Of a stretch of DNA of 64,000 nt, positions 36,851 to 46,800 are shown piece after piece. A model generated the notes under the pieces. That model did no database searches. It was not told where the DNA came from and saw only the letters and a list, made by a program, of their open reading frames with translations. The stretch lies in NCBI RefSeq assembly GCF_051014445.1, contig NW_027488388.1, positions 62,001 through 126,000 on the forward strand, written 5' to 3'. Made by a program: the position numbers and the translations under genes. The stretch is from Colletes latitarsis (lineage: Eukaryota > Arthropoda > Insecta > Hymenoptera > Colletidae). Positions within the stretch are counted from its first letter, which is position 1, and every line of letters begins with the position of its first letter.

Positions 36851-39800
36851 TTATGTGACCTCGTCGGCGTCGCTAACCGTTGCCGACTCGGTTTCTTCCA
36901 CAGGCAGCTTACACAACCGCGTAATAGGTCGCGTAAAAATGGATTTTTCCGTGCGTATTTTAACAACACGTGCATTTCCATCCCTGCCGGTGAATACCTC
37001 CTCTACTCGTCCCATTTCCCATTGATTCGGGGGGAGGAGAGGATTTTGCACTAAAACTAAGTCGTTTAGTTTTAATGTTTTTTGGGCTGTACGCCACTTA
37101 TAACGATTCTGGAGGTGCGTGAGATAATCACGTGTCCAATGCCTCCAGATTTGTTCGTGGAATTTTTGAATCGCCCTCCATCGTGTCAAACGGGAGAGTT
37201 TTTCAGTTTCCACTGATTGTGTCGGAAGCGCGTTCAGCGGACTTCCGACTAAGAAATGCCCCGGTGTGAGCGGCGCGTAATCGTCCGGGCTATCACTCAA
37301 AGCGGCAATCGGTCGCGAGTTTAAACTCGCTTCGATTTTACAAAGCAATGTTTGTAACTCTTCGCTTGTAGGAGTGAATTCGCCCAGAGTCCGCTTCAGG
37401 TGAAATTTCACCGATTTCACACCGGCCTCTTGCATGCCACCGAAGTGTGGTGCACTCGGTGGGTTAAATTTCCATCTAATTCCTTTTTGACTGCATTTAT
37501 TACGCATTTCTTGCGTGTTATACACTGCTTCGAAATTTTCACGTAATTCTCGATCTGCCCCGACAAAGTTCGTTCCATTGTCACTGAAAATGCAGGACGG
37601 AACTCCCCTTCGTGCAATGAATCGATCTAATGCTGCCAAAAAGGCACTCGTCGTATAATCGTGGACGAGTTCGATGTGGATGGCCCGTGTCGCGTAACAG
37701 ACAAAAACTGCTATGTACGCTTTGTGGGCGGTTTTTCCTCGACCGGCGGAGTCGCGGACACGAAAAGGTCCCGCATAATCCACTCCACAGTTCGAAAATG
37801 CTCTCGCCTCGCGGCAACGCTCAGGTATTAAATCCTGCATGATTTGCGTGGAGGTTTTTGCCCTCCATCTAACGCATCGCATGCATCCATGGATTACCGT
37901 TCGCGCTGCATTTCGACAGCCGAGAATCCAAAATCTTTGTCTTACTGTGTACATGGTCAACTGCAATCCCCCGTGCAACGTGTCAATGTGGCACTGCCGA
38001 ATTATCATCGTGGAAACGTGATGTTTCGGCAAAATTATGGGGTGCTTGGTTTCCCAGGACAGTGTTGTATTTTCCAGTCTGCCTCCGACTCTCAAGACAT
38101 CTTTGTCATCGAGAAAAGGGTTCAGACTTTTTAATGTTGATTTTGCTGGGATTTTTCGGTGGTTTTTCAAACACCGGTATTCCTTTGCAAAATGCGTGCG
38201 CTGGATGTAGCGGACAATTCTCTCGCTTGCGAGCTGCATCTCAGACGCGTCAACGGTCGTCGCATCATACGACCTTCGCTCACCTTGCATCGGTCCCCTC
38301 AGTCGGAGACAATATGCGGTTACGCGAAGTAGCTTATTCCAGGTCGAGAATCGAAATACAAATTCCCATTCTTTCTCCGGAATTGCTACGTGGGCGTGCA
38401 CTTTGCGCTTCCCTTCTTCGGTCTCGATGGACGAAGGCGTTTTCGGCCAACAATCTTTCGATTCCGTTAGCCAACTTGGTCCTGAAATCCACAGCTTAGA
38501 TTGAAGGAGTTCCGCAGCTTCCACTCCGCGCGAATTCAGATCCGCGGGATTGAAGCGGGTGGGAACGTGCCTCCATTCAGCCTTCGGAAGTAACGTTTGG
38601 ACCTTTGACACACGGTTGGCGATTAAAACCTTCCATGTGGAGGCGTGCTTTCTCAACCATGCCAATGCGATCGTGGAATCTGTCCAGCAGATTATTCTGT
38701 CGACCTTCAATGAAAGTGACTTCTCCACGTGCACAATAAGCTCGGCGAGCAGCACGGCGCCGTTCAATTCCAGTACAGGAATTGACTGCGTTTTAATTGG
38801 AGCCACTCGCGTTTTTGCCATTATCAATGTCGAGGAGGTGACATTGCTCATTGTGGTCACTCGTAAGTAAGTGACCGCTGAGTAGGCTGCGAGCGAAGCG
38901 TCACAAAATCCATGAATTTCCACGGAAATTGTGTCGGCTCCATAATTAATCCATCTGGGGATTTTTAGCTTATTTAAGCTGCTCCAATCCACGCAAAACG
39001 TATTCCACGTATTGAGCGTATTCGCTGAAATTTGATCATCCCACTGGATTTTTTCCAGCCATTGGGATTGCATCAGAATCTTTGCGCGAATCACGACTGG
39101 TGATAACCAGCCGAGCGGATCGAACAACTTAGCAATCTCCGAAAACAAATTCCGTTTTGTCATCGGCAAGGCAGACGGCTGAAACCGTTGCAGATTGAAA
39201 TAAAAATAATCGCCGGACGGTATCCAGCGTAAACCTAATACCTTTAATTCGCTGTCATCGAACAAGGTAAGGTCGACGGCGTGGGAGTGAGCGCTTTGGG
39301 GGATATTTCGCAATAACAATGGCGAATTTCCTGCCCATTTTCGCAGCTTAAACCCACCTCTTTGTAGGAGCTCGCAAACTTGGTTACGAATTTTCTCCAA
39401 CAAAGACGTATCGGGTGCTCCCATAAAAACGTCGTCTACATAAATGTCCTGCTCGAGTATCGGGGCGGCAAGGGGGTACCTGTGCCCGTCCTGATTTTTT
39501 AACTCAAGGAGGGTTCGCATCGACAGGTATGGTGCACACGCCGTACCGTACGTTACGGTATTTAATTCGAACGCATTGAGCTGTTCGTTTTCGGGTGTGC
39601 GCCATAGGATGCATTGAAAACGACGATCCTGCGGGGCGACGAGAATCTGTCGGAACATTTTCTCAATGTCAGCCACCAACACGTATTCATACAGACGCCA
39701 TCGGGTCAAGACTGACGTGATGTCGTTCTGTAATTTTGGACCTACGTGTAGGATGTCATTTAATGAACGACCGCCGGTAGTTCGGCTTGTCGCGTTAAAT

Positions 39801-42148
39801 ACGACTCTTAATTTAGTCGTTGCACTCTCGGTGCGTATGACCGCTCGATGCGGAATATAGAGTCTGGTCTCGTCAATAGGCTCTATGCGAGTCATATGAC
39901 CCAGCTCCTCATACTCCTCGAGAAACGTCGTATATTCTCTTACGAGGGTCTGGTCGGTGTCCAATTTTTTCCTCAACCTCCCAAGGGCGGAGAGAGCGAT
40001 TCGATAGGAGTTTCCTAACGCTTCGTCCGGTCTCGGGTAAGAAAAAGGCAATCGGACGACAAACCGTCCTGTCGCATCTCGAGCGACGGTTTTTTGGAAG
40101 TGCGTTTCACACTCCTCCTCCGCCTTGGTGTGTACCGAGGTCGAAGGGAGTTCTTCGACTTCCCAAAACTTGCGAATCGCCGTGTCCAGCGATTCGAGGA
40201 CGTTACAGTGCAACGTCCGCAAAGTTTTGTTTTTACTGCCCTTAGCATTTATTGGGCCGGAAAGAATCCAGCCAAATGCAGTTTCTTGGGCGATTGGACC
40301 TGTACTGCTTATTCGACGGAAACCCGGTCGAATAATTTGCGCGTACAGGTCCGCACCGATCAACACTTCAATCGGTTGACCGGAAGCTGGATTTGGATCT
40401 GCAAGCGGCAGATCCCGCAGCGCGTCGCATTTGAGTGCACCGGCCAAGGGCGAGGCGTAGCTCGTAATTTTGTGTACGATGTACGCTCTCGTCTCGACTA
40501 TCGGCGCGGTATCTTGTACCGTTCCCAAATGCATCTGTACGCTGTATTTAATCTGTTGGGTTCGGCCGCCCCCCAAGCCCGTCACTGTGGCTGGGGATTT
40601 CCTCCGCGAGAATTTGAGGTCATTGGTCAAATTCGCGGAGATGAAGGACGACTCGGAACCCTGATCGATCAGTGCGCGCGCGATTCGCGACGCACCGTTC
40701 TCTCCGTACACACGCACGCTCGCCGTGGCTAACAACACAGCCTTCGGTACGTCTGCACCGAGCGCGGTACAATGTGACGTACCGGGCTGTGACGTCGTTG
40801 CCTGTGACGTCGTGGTACGAGCTGCTCGTTCGGCAGGTTGCGGCCGGCTCGGTGGAGCCGTATAACGCTTTTTCGGGCGTTTGTCCGACGAAACCGTTGT
40901 CGCAGGTTTGCGACTTTCGGTTTCGCTCCGAAAGGTCTCAAAATGCAGCAGAGCATGATGTCTGCCCTTGCACTTCGGGCACCCCTCCTCGGATGGACAA
41001 CGCGCGTTTCCATGCTGAGGTGACAAGCAGAGAATGCACCGCTGGCTATCTTTTATAAACTGATAGCGGCGGTTCGGCGTCAAGTTTCTGAATGCACCAC
41101 ATTTGGTCATTCTGTGCTCAAGGCCACAAAATCCGCACGTCACTGTTTTCTCAGCTGGACTTTCTAGAACGGAGTTGTGACTCCGTACTTTATGTTTCGG
41201 TGGGTGTTCGGTCGCAGGCTTGCTCGGACCTTCATCTAACATAGTTAGAGCCCTTGCATGCCCCTCCAGGAACTCTATCAGCTCGACATGCGAGGGATAG
41301 TCCGGGGTGAGACGCTGCGACCTTTCCCACTCAGCTTTCAGAGGCCCTTCTAAATGGCTTCGAATAGTATGGGCTAGCAGCCAATTTCGCTGCTGTAAAA
41401 TCGTGCCCTGTTTTTCGAATGCCGCAAGGGCCTGTTTGAAAACGACGACGACCTGATTTAGGCTATCAAGATCATCTCTTTTGATCGTTTTCAGTTTGGT
41501 CAGTTGATTAAGCAATTTGGCGGTCACGATACGTGGTAACCCGAATTGTTCTTTCAGGGTTTTCCACGCCACTTCGAAATTCTCATCGGTAACTTCGAGG
41601 TGCGCGATCGCTGCCAACGCTTTATCCTCCAGACAGGCGTTCAGATATTGCAATCGATGCACATCTGCAAGCCTCGGATTATTTATTATGCCGGAGGTGA
41701 ACAGATCCGCGAAATGTCTCCATTTACGTGGGTCACCTCCGAACTTGGGGAGCCGTTGTTTTGGAAGTTCGATAGCGACATCATGGGGGCTGACCGACGT
41801 GGGTGCCGCTTTTGATTCAGCGGCCAGTCTGGTCAGCTCCGTGGTAACGTACGCCTGGAATTCCATATATTCCGTCTCCTTATTCTCTACGCCACCTTTT
41901 GCGAGGAAGTCGCACGTGTTGCGTTTCGCAGGGGCATATTTTCTCCGAATCGACAAGTACTGCTCAATAGCTTCCTTGTATTGTTCGGATACGGTGGCGA
42001 GCTTTGTCCTGAGGAGCTCCTCAGTGAACTGAGCTCGGCCACGTTTCTTTAAGTAAGAGATCGACCTTGACATCATGTCGTACCGGGTGATCAGGTCGTC
42101 GAGATCGCCTTCGAACTCGCTTCGACCTTCATCCTTGGCGACAGACAT
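36851..42148 (-). CDS. Gag-pol polyprotein of a BEL/Pao retrotransposon
   Basis: This single intact frame of 1765 codons has its ATG at 42146-42148 and TAA at 36851-36853, with no frameshift between gag and pol. That is usual for BEL/Pao, where one polyprotein is cleaved. Residues about 1-330 are Gag, with the Pao gag region (LPKFGGDPRKW at 133-143). Three zinc-binding motifs follow: C338-C341-H345-C350, C371-C374-H379-C384 and C390-C393-H397-H402. The protease (about 470-630) has DQGS at 495-498. The reverse transcriptase (about 690-960) has D827 and YVDD at 903-906. RNase H (about 1075-1207) has D1083, E1127, D1157 and D1203. Integrase (about 1375-1745) has zinc ligands H1387, H1392, C1422 and C1425, the catalytic triad D1457, D1523, E1574, and a C-terminal domain at about 1696-1745. 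The usual W before the catalytic E appears to be Q (GGMQEAGVKS). The enzyme set copies RNA into DNA in cytoplasmic particles and integrates it. Expression is presumably from the 5' LTR. Confidence 0.97.
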   Translation of the reverse strand: MSVAKDEGRSEFEGDLDDLITRYDMMSRSISYLKKRGRAQFTEELLRTKLATVSEQYKEAIEQYLSIRRKYAPAKRNTCDFLAKGGVENKETEYMEFQAYVTTELTRLAAESKAAPTSVSPHDVAIELPKQRLPKFGGDPRKWRHFADLFTSGIINNPRLADVHRLQYLNACLEDKALAAIAHLEVTDENFEVAWKTLKEQFGLPRIVTAKLLNQLTKLKTIKRDDLDSLNQVVVVFKQALAAFEKQGTILQQRNWLLAHTIRSHLEGPLKAEWERSQRLTPDYPSHVELIEFLEGHARALTMLDEGPSKPATEHPPKHKVRSHNSVLESPAEKTVTCGFCGLEHRMTKCGAFRNLTPNRRYQFIKDSQRCILCLSPQHGNARCPSEEGCPKCKGRHHALLHFETFRSETESRKPATTVSSDKRPKKRYTAPPSRPQPAERAARTTTSQATTSQPGTSHCTALGADVPKAVLLATASVRVYGENGASRIARALIDQGSESSFISANLTNDLKFSRRKSPATVTGLGGGRTQQIKYSVQMHLGTVQDTAPIVETRAYIVHKITSYASPLAGALKCDALRDLPLADPNPASGQPIEVLIGADLYAQIIRPGFRRISSTGPIAQETAFGWILSGPINAKGSKNKTLRTLHCNVLESLDTAIRKFWEVEELPSTSVHTKAEEECETHFQKTVARDATGRFVVRLPFSYPRPDEALGNSYRIALSALGRLRKKLDTDQTLVREYTTFLEEYEELGHMTRIEPIDETRLYIPHRAVIRTESATTKLRVVFNATSRTTGGRSLNDILHVGPKLQNDITSVLTRWRLYEYVLVADIEKMFRQILVAPQDRRFQCILWRTPENEQLNAFELNTVTYGTACAPYLSMRTLLELKNQDGHRYPLAAPILEQDIYVDDVFMGAPDTSLLEKIRNQVCELLQRGGFKLRKWAGNSPLLLRNIPQSAHSHAVDLTLFDDSELKVLGLRWIPSGDYFYFNLQRFQPSALPMTKRNLFSEIAKLFDPLGWLSPVVIRAKILMQSQWLEKIQWDDQISANTLNTWNTFCVDWSSLNKLKIPRWINYGADTISVEIHGFCDASLAAYSAVTYLRVTTMSNVTSSTLIMAKTRVAPIKTQSIPVLELNGAVLLAELIVHVEKSLSLKVDRIICWTDSTIALAWLRKHASTWKVLIANRVSKVQTLLPKAEWRHVPTRFNPADLNSRGVEAAELLQSKLWISGPSWLTESKDCWPKTPSSIETEEGKRKVHAHVAIPEKEWEFVFRFSTWNKLLRVTAYCLRLRGPMQGERRSYDATTVDASEMQLASERIVRYIQRTHFAKEYRCLKNHRKIPAKSTLKSLNPFLDDKDVLRVGGRLENTTLSWETKHPIILPKHHVSTMIIRQCHIDTLHGGLQLTMYTVRQRFWILGCRNAARTVIHGCMRCVRWRAKTSTQIMQDLIPERCREARAFSNCGVDYAGPFRVRDSAGRGKTAHKAYIAVFVCYATRAIHIELVHDYTTSAFLAALDRFIARRGVPSCIFSDNGTNFVGADRELRENFEAVYNTQEMRNKCSQKGIRWKFNPPSAPHFGGMQEAGVKSVKFHLKRTLGEFTPTSEELQTLLCKIEASLNSRPIAALSDSPDDYAPLTPGHFLVGSPLNALPTQSVETEKLSRLTRWRAIQKFHEQIWRHWTRDYLTHLQNRYKWRTAQKTLKLNDLVLVQNPLLPPNQWEMGRVEEVFTGRDGNARVVKIRTEKSIFTRPITRLCKLPVEETESATVSDADEVT

Positions 42149-42274
42149 GGTGATCTCTAATTCGAGGATTTTACAATCTACTCGAAATTAAGTGGTCCCG
42201 TAAGCAGCGACTTACGTGAACGTACTGCAACTCTTTCCTTTTCTTTCAACCTCAATCCGGCTCGAAGGACCGTT
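42149..42274 (-). other. 5' leader between LTR and gag-pol start
   Basis: These 126 bases lie between the 5' LTR and the gag-pol ATG and contain the primer-binding site. No longer upstream frame in the same phase was seen. A packaging signal would be expected about here, but I cannot identify one. Confidence 0.6.
42254..42271 (-). other. Primer-binding site, tRNA-Tyr type
   Basis: The minus strand reads GGTCCTTCGAGCCGGATT, beginning 3 bases inside the 5' LTR edge. The plus strand therefore resembles the 3' end of eukaryotic tRNA-Tyr (CCGGCTCGAAGGACC, with acceptor stem CCTTCGA/TCGAAGG). The base pairing with the terminal A of CCA is not conserved (C in place of T on the minus strand). The tRNA assignment is from knowledge of the conserved tRNA-Tyr acceptor stem and was not checked against this genome. 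Confidence 0.8.
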
Positions 42275-42360
42275 TGTTAGAAAATAAGGGTTCTAACCGG
42301 GGTCCGGACGAGGGAAATACTAGGGAAAGTGATTGATAAGTTTTTATTTTGTAATTTTCG

Positions 42361-42379
42361 CTTGTCGCGAAGCGACAAG
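42361..42379. other. Stem-loop in 5' LTR, loop GAA
   Basis: This has the same 8-bp arms as 34438-34456, with loop GAA at 42369-42371. All three loop bases differ from the other LTR, exactly as a flip of the loop would give. Confidence 0.9.
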
Positions 42380-43550
42380 CCGTTTATTTAATTTTAACAA
42401 AAAAAGAAATGAAAAAAATAAAAAATATAAATTACAAAAAGAGAATTAATTTTTAATCCAGCCAGGGGTGTGGCTTCACCGGCGTTGCCCCGGTTGGGAT
42501 GGACCTTGGTTGCTGTAACAAAGGTTTGTTCAGATTAAATACGTGCGTACACGTATCGTAAACACGCTCGTCAGCTGCTCGCCTCGCTCTCCTAGCGACC
42601 AGCGGTGCGCAGGGAGGGGGGAATCAGCTGTCGTTTAACGTGAATCAGTGGACTGTAAATTTGTACTTGTACGCTGATAATTATTTATTGAAATTATCAG
42701 CGATACTTTTGCCCTGAACAGAAGAGAATTCACTCGTATCTGTCGGGGGCGACTTGGCCACGGACGGGTCACCAAATGGAGGTCGTAAAGCTCCAAATGG
42801 GTGGATCCCGTGAGCACGCTCTCCGTGCGGGTGACGTAGAAACGTCGTGCGAGGAGATTTCCTGCGACACTGTAAAATTACTGCACGGCGACCGTTTCTA
42901 CCGGGGACCGTGACAGTAAAGTGTCCTTTGCAAAAATCCCTCGCGGGTCCAACCGCACTATAAAGCCTACCCGGCGACCGTGTTGCACGGGGACCGTATT
43001 TGGTAGGCGGCGTGACGGAAGGTGAGGCGACCTTGAACCCGAACTCCTCCGTAGGGTGTACGGTCGACTCGTACACCGACGGGTTTTTGGAGAGGGTTTT
43101 TTGGCGACCTTTGCACGAAGAGCACTCCACGAGGCGGTACCGATTCAACGGTATGACCTTTGGGAGGCTCCAAAGCCGTATAGCTTTAAAGGGATTCTGG
43201 GTGGGTGCACCCTGAGTCCCTTACGTCGCGGTCGCGGCAACGACTGCAACGTACAATCCTTCCTAGCGAAGGCGGTCGCGCCACGCGCAGCGTGTATGAC
43301 GACCTCCCTTTTCTCGCAGGTGGATTGTTCTAGGAAACTCTAACCGCAGCAACGGAGAGAATTCTTTGTTAAACAAGTCCAAATGTTATATGCGAGTCCG
43401 TACTTGAGGAGCGAGATCTTCTGGGATCCGCTCCCGTTGGCAGTCGGCTCGTGAATAATTACGAATATCGTCGCGGATCGACAGACGAAGACTCGGTCGC
43501 ACCTTGTCGTCGCGACGCGGCGCTGCCGAATTCAGCTGTCGATCTCTTTT

Positions 43551-43589
43551 CAATATATCATACGGTTCTCTCTCTCGACGCTGACGTCA
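43551..43589 (-). promoter_or_regulatory. Candidate LTR promoter: CRE palindrome and TATA-like box
   Basis: Reading the minus strand in the 5' LTR, a perfect TGACGTCA (43582-43589, the CRE/bZIP site) is followed by a GA-rich run and a TATA-like TATGATATATTG (43551-43562). The 3' LTR has the same at 35659-35666 and 35628-35639. The spacing and order suit an RNA polymerase II promoter with transcription starting some 30 bases further into the LTR. The start site itself cannot be read from sequence. Confidence 0.4.
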
Positions 43590-43809
43590 CGATACCGTTT
43601 AAACCGGTGTGAAGCGAATCTTCGCGTGAGGTCGGCGTACAAAAACACGTAAACGGCCGCGGTTTTAAATCGTCCGAACGTTCAACGAACCTGACGAACG
43701 CTTAACCTTCCGCAGTGTCACGTACACAAACGGATACGGGAATCGCAGCCGAGAATTTAATATTTTCAGACTAACGCGATTTTAAATAATTTTTTAACAT
43801 ATTTAAACA

Positions 43810-43814
43810 CTCAT
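43810..43814 (+). repeat. Target-site duplication, right copy (CTCAT)
   Basis: CTCAT directly follows the AAACA terminus of the element and is the partner of 34347-34351. The satellite monomer then resumes (ACTTGATGGC). Confidence 0.95.
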
Positions 43815-46800
43815 ACTTGATGGCTAGATCATGTGCTTTTTCTGGATTGCATCACGTAGTACTGTAGTACCACACTGAAACAGTCAATGAAACCTGGTTT
43901 CCATCAAGATTTTAGAGGACAACGCAAGTTAGGTCTAGGTAAGGCCTGAGATTTTCACTGATCAGACTCATACTTTCGCCTTCTTCACATACTTGTTGAA
44001 CGGATCCTGGGTTTTTTCAGGTTTGGAACACGTAGTAATGTGGTACCACACTGAAACATTCAATTAAACCTGGTCTTGATATATATTTTAGAGGATAACG
44101 CATGTTAGGTCTGGGTTAGGTCTAGGATTTGCACTCATCAGGCTCATACTTTCGCATATTTCTCATACTTCATGGCTAGATCCTGGGCTATTTCTGGATT
44201 GGATCACGTAGTAAAGTGGTACCACACTGAAACATTCAATGCAACCTGGTCTTGATAAATATTTTAGAGGATAACGCATGTTAGGTCAAGGTTAGGTCTA
44301 AGATTTGCCCTCATCAGGCTCACAGTTTCGCGTTTTTCACATACTTGTCGAACAGATCCTGGGTTTTTTCTGGTTTGGATCACGTAGTAATGTGGGTCCA
44401 CACTGAAACAATCAATTAAACCTGGTCTTGATAAATATTTTAGAGGATAACGCATGTTAGGTCTGGGATAGGTCTGGGATTTGCCCTCATCAGACTCATA
44501 CTTTCGCACACTTCACATACTCGTTGGACAGATCCTGCGTTATTTTCTGGTTTGGATCACATAGTAATGTGGTACCACACTGAAACATTCAATTAAACCT
44601 GGTCTTCATAAATATTTTAGAGGATAACGCATGTTAGGTCTGGGTTAGGTCTAGGATTTGCCCTCATCAGGCTCATACTTTCGCATATTTCTCATACTTC
44701 ATGGCTAGATCCTGGGCTATTTCTGGATTGGATCTCGTAGTAAAGTGGTACCACACTGAAACATTCAATGAAACCTGGTCTGGATAAATATTTTAGAGGA
44801 CAACGCATCTTAGGTCTGGGTTAGGTCTAAGATTTGCCCTCATCAGGCTCACAGTTTCGCGTTATTCACATACTTGTTGAACAGATCCTGGGTTTTTTCT
44901 GGTTTGGATCACGAAGTAGTGTGGTACCACACTGAAACAGTCCATTAAACCTGGTTTCGCTCAAATTTTTAGAGGATAACGCATGTTAGGTCTAGGTTAG
45001 GTCTGGGATTTGCTCTCATCAGGCTCATTCTTTCGCATATTTCTCATACTTGATGGCTATATCCTGGGCTTTTTCTGGATTGGATCACGTAGTAAAGTGG
45101 TACCACACTGAAACATTCAATGAAACCTGTTCTGGATAAATATTTTAGAGGATAACGCATCTTAGGTCAGGGTTAGGTCTAAGATTTGCCCTCATCAGGC
45201 TCACAGTTTCGCGTTTTTCACATACTTGTTAAACAGATCCTGGGTTTTTTCTGGTTTGGATCACGTAGTAATGTGGTACCACACTAAAACAGTCAATTAA
45301 ACCTGGTTTCGTTCAATATTTTAGAGGATCACGCAAGCTAGGTCTGGGAAAGGTCTGTGATTAGCCCTCATCAGACTCATACTTTCGCACACTTCACATA
45401 CTCGTTGACAAGATCCTGGGTTTTTTTCTGGCTTGGATCACGTAGTAATGTGGTTCCACACTGAAACAGTCGACTAAACTTGGCTTCGATCAATATTTTA
45501 GAGGATAACGCAAGTTAGGTCTGGGATAGGTCTGGGATTTGCCCTCATCAGGCTCATACTTTCGCGTTTTTCACATACTTGTTGAACGGATCCTGGGTTT
45601 TTTCTTGTTTGGGTCACGTAGTAATGTTGGACCACACTGAAACAGTCAATTAAACCTGGTTTCGACCAATATTTTAGAGAATAATTCATGTTAGGTCTAG
45701 GTTAGGTCTGGGATTTGCTCTCATCAGGCTCATACTTTCGCACACTTCACATACTTGTTGAACGGATCCTGGGTTTTTTCTCGTTTGGATCACGTACTAG
45801 TGTGGTACCACACTGAAACAGTCCATTAAACCTGGTTTCGCTCAATATTTTAGAGGATAACGCATGTTAGGTCTAGGTCAGTCCTGGGATTTTCACTCAT
45901 CAGACTCATACTTTCGCATTCTTCACACACTTGTTGAACGGATCCTGGGCTTTTTCTGGTTTGGATCACGTAGTAATGTGGGTCCACACTGAAACAATCA
46001 ATTAAACCTGGTCTTGATAAATATTTTAGAGGATAACGCATGTTTGGTCTGGGATAGGTCTGGGATTTGCCCTCATCAGACGCATACTTTCGCACACTTC
46101 ACATACTCGTTGAACGGATCCTGCGTTATTTTCTGGTTTGGATCACATAGTAATGTGGTACCACACTGAAACATTCAATTAAACCTGGTCTTGATAAATA
46201 TTTTAGAGGATAACGCATGTTAGGTCTGGGTTAGGTCTAGGATTTGCCCTCATCAGGCTCATACTTTCGCATATTTCTCATACTTCATGGCTAGATTCCT
46301 GGGCTATTTCTGGATAGGATCACGTAGTAAAGTGGTACCACACTGAAACATTCAATGAAACCTGGTGTGGATAAATATTTCAGAGGACAACGCATCTTAG
46401 GTCTGGGTTAGGTCTAAGATTTGCCCTCATCAGGCTCACAGTCTCGTGTTTTTCACATACTTGTTGAACAGATCCTGGGTTTTTTCTGGTTTGGATCACG
46501 TAGTAATGTGGTACCACAATAAAACAGTCAATTAAACCTGGTTTCGATCAATATTTTAGAGGATCACGCAAGCTAGGTCTGGGATAGGTCTGGGATTAGC
46601 CCTCATCAGGCTCATTCTTTCGCATATTTCTCATACTTGATGGCTATATCCTGGGCTTTTTCTGGATTGCATCACGTAGTAACGTAGTACCACACTGAAA
46701 CAGTCAATGAAGCCTGGTTTCCATCAATATTTTGGAGGACAACGCAAGTTAGGTCTAGGTAAGGCCTGAGATTTTCACTGATCAGACTCATACATTCGCA

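Larger units (their letters stand above)
34352..43809 (-). mobile_element. Complete BEL/Pao LTR retrotransposon
   Basis: The element is 9458 bp, with two 1535-bp LTRs bounded by TG...CA, a 5-bp target duplication and a 6388-bp internal region. In its own (minus) sense the order is 5' LTR, primer-binding site, leader, gag-pol, spacer, 3' reading frame, polypurine tract, 3' LTR. The domain order protease, reverse transcriptase, RNase H, integrase, together with a protease carrying DQGS and an RT carrying YVDD, identifies BEL/Pao. All catalytic motifs and the reading frame are intact. The LTRs differ at four single bases and one 3-base loop, so insertion is recent. The element is richer in GC than the surrounding satellite. 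It disrupts a satellite monomer and no gene. Confidence 0.97.
42275..43809 (-). repeat. 5' LTR of the BEL/Pao element
   Basis: This 1535-bp direct repeat of 34352-35886 is the promoter-bearing copy, because the primer-binding site follows it in the minus sense. Its termini are TGTTAG (42275) and AAACA (43809). The element ends exactly where CTCAT and the interrupted satellite monomer resume. Confidence 0.97.

Noticed and set aside
40094..40732. 212-codon plus-strand frame opposite pol
   Set aside because: It is antisense to the protease/RT part of gag-pol, which has clear catalytic motifs.
42254..42271. A real tRNA gene fragment in the leader
   Set aside because: Only the 3' acceptor and part of the T-arm sequence is present, at the exact place of a primer-binding site and in the complementary sense.
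34347..43814. Two nested or tandem elements
   Set aside because: There are only two LTRs, one internal region and one target duplication, and the flanks rejoin exactly at the empty site, so it is one simple insertion.
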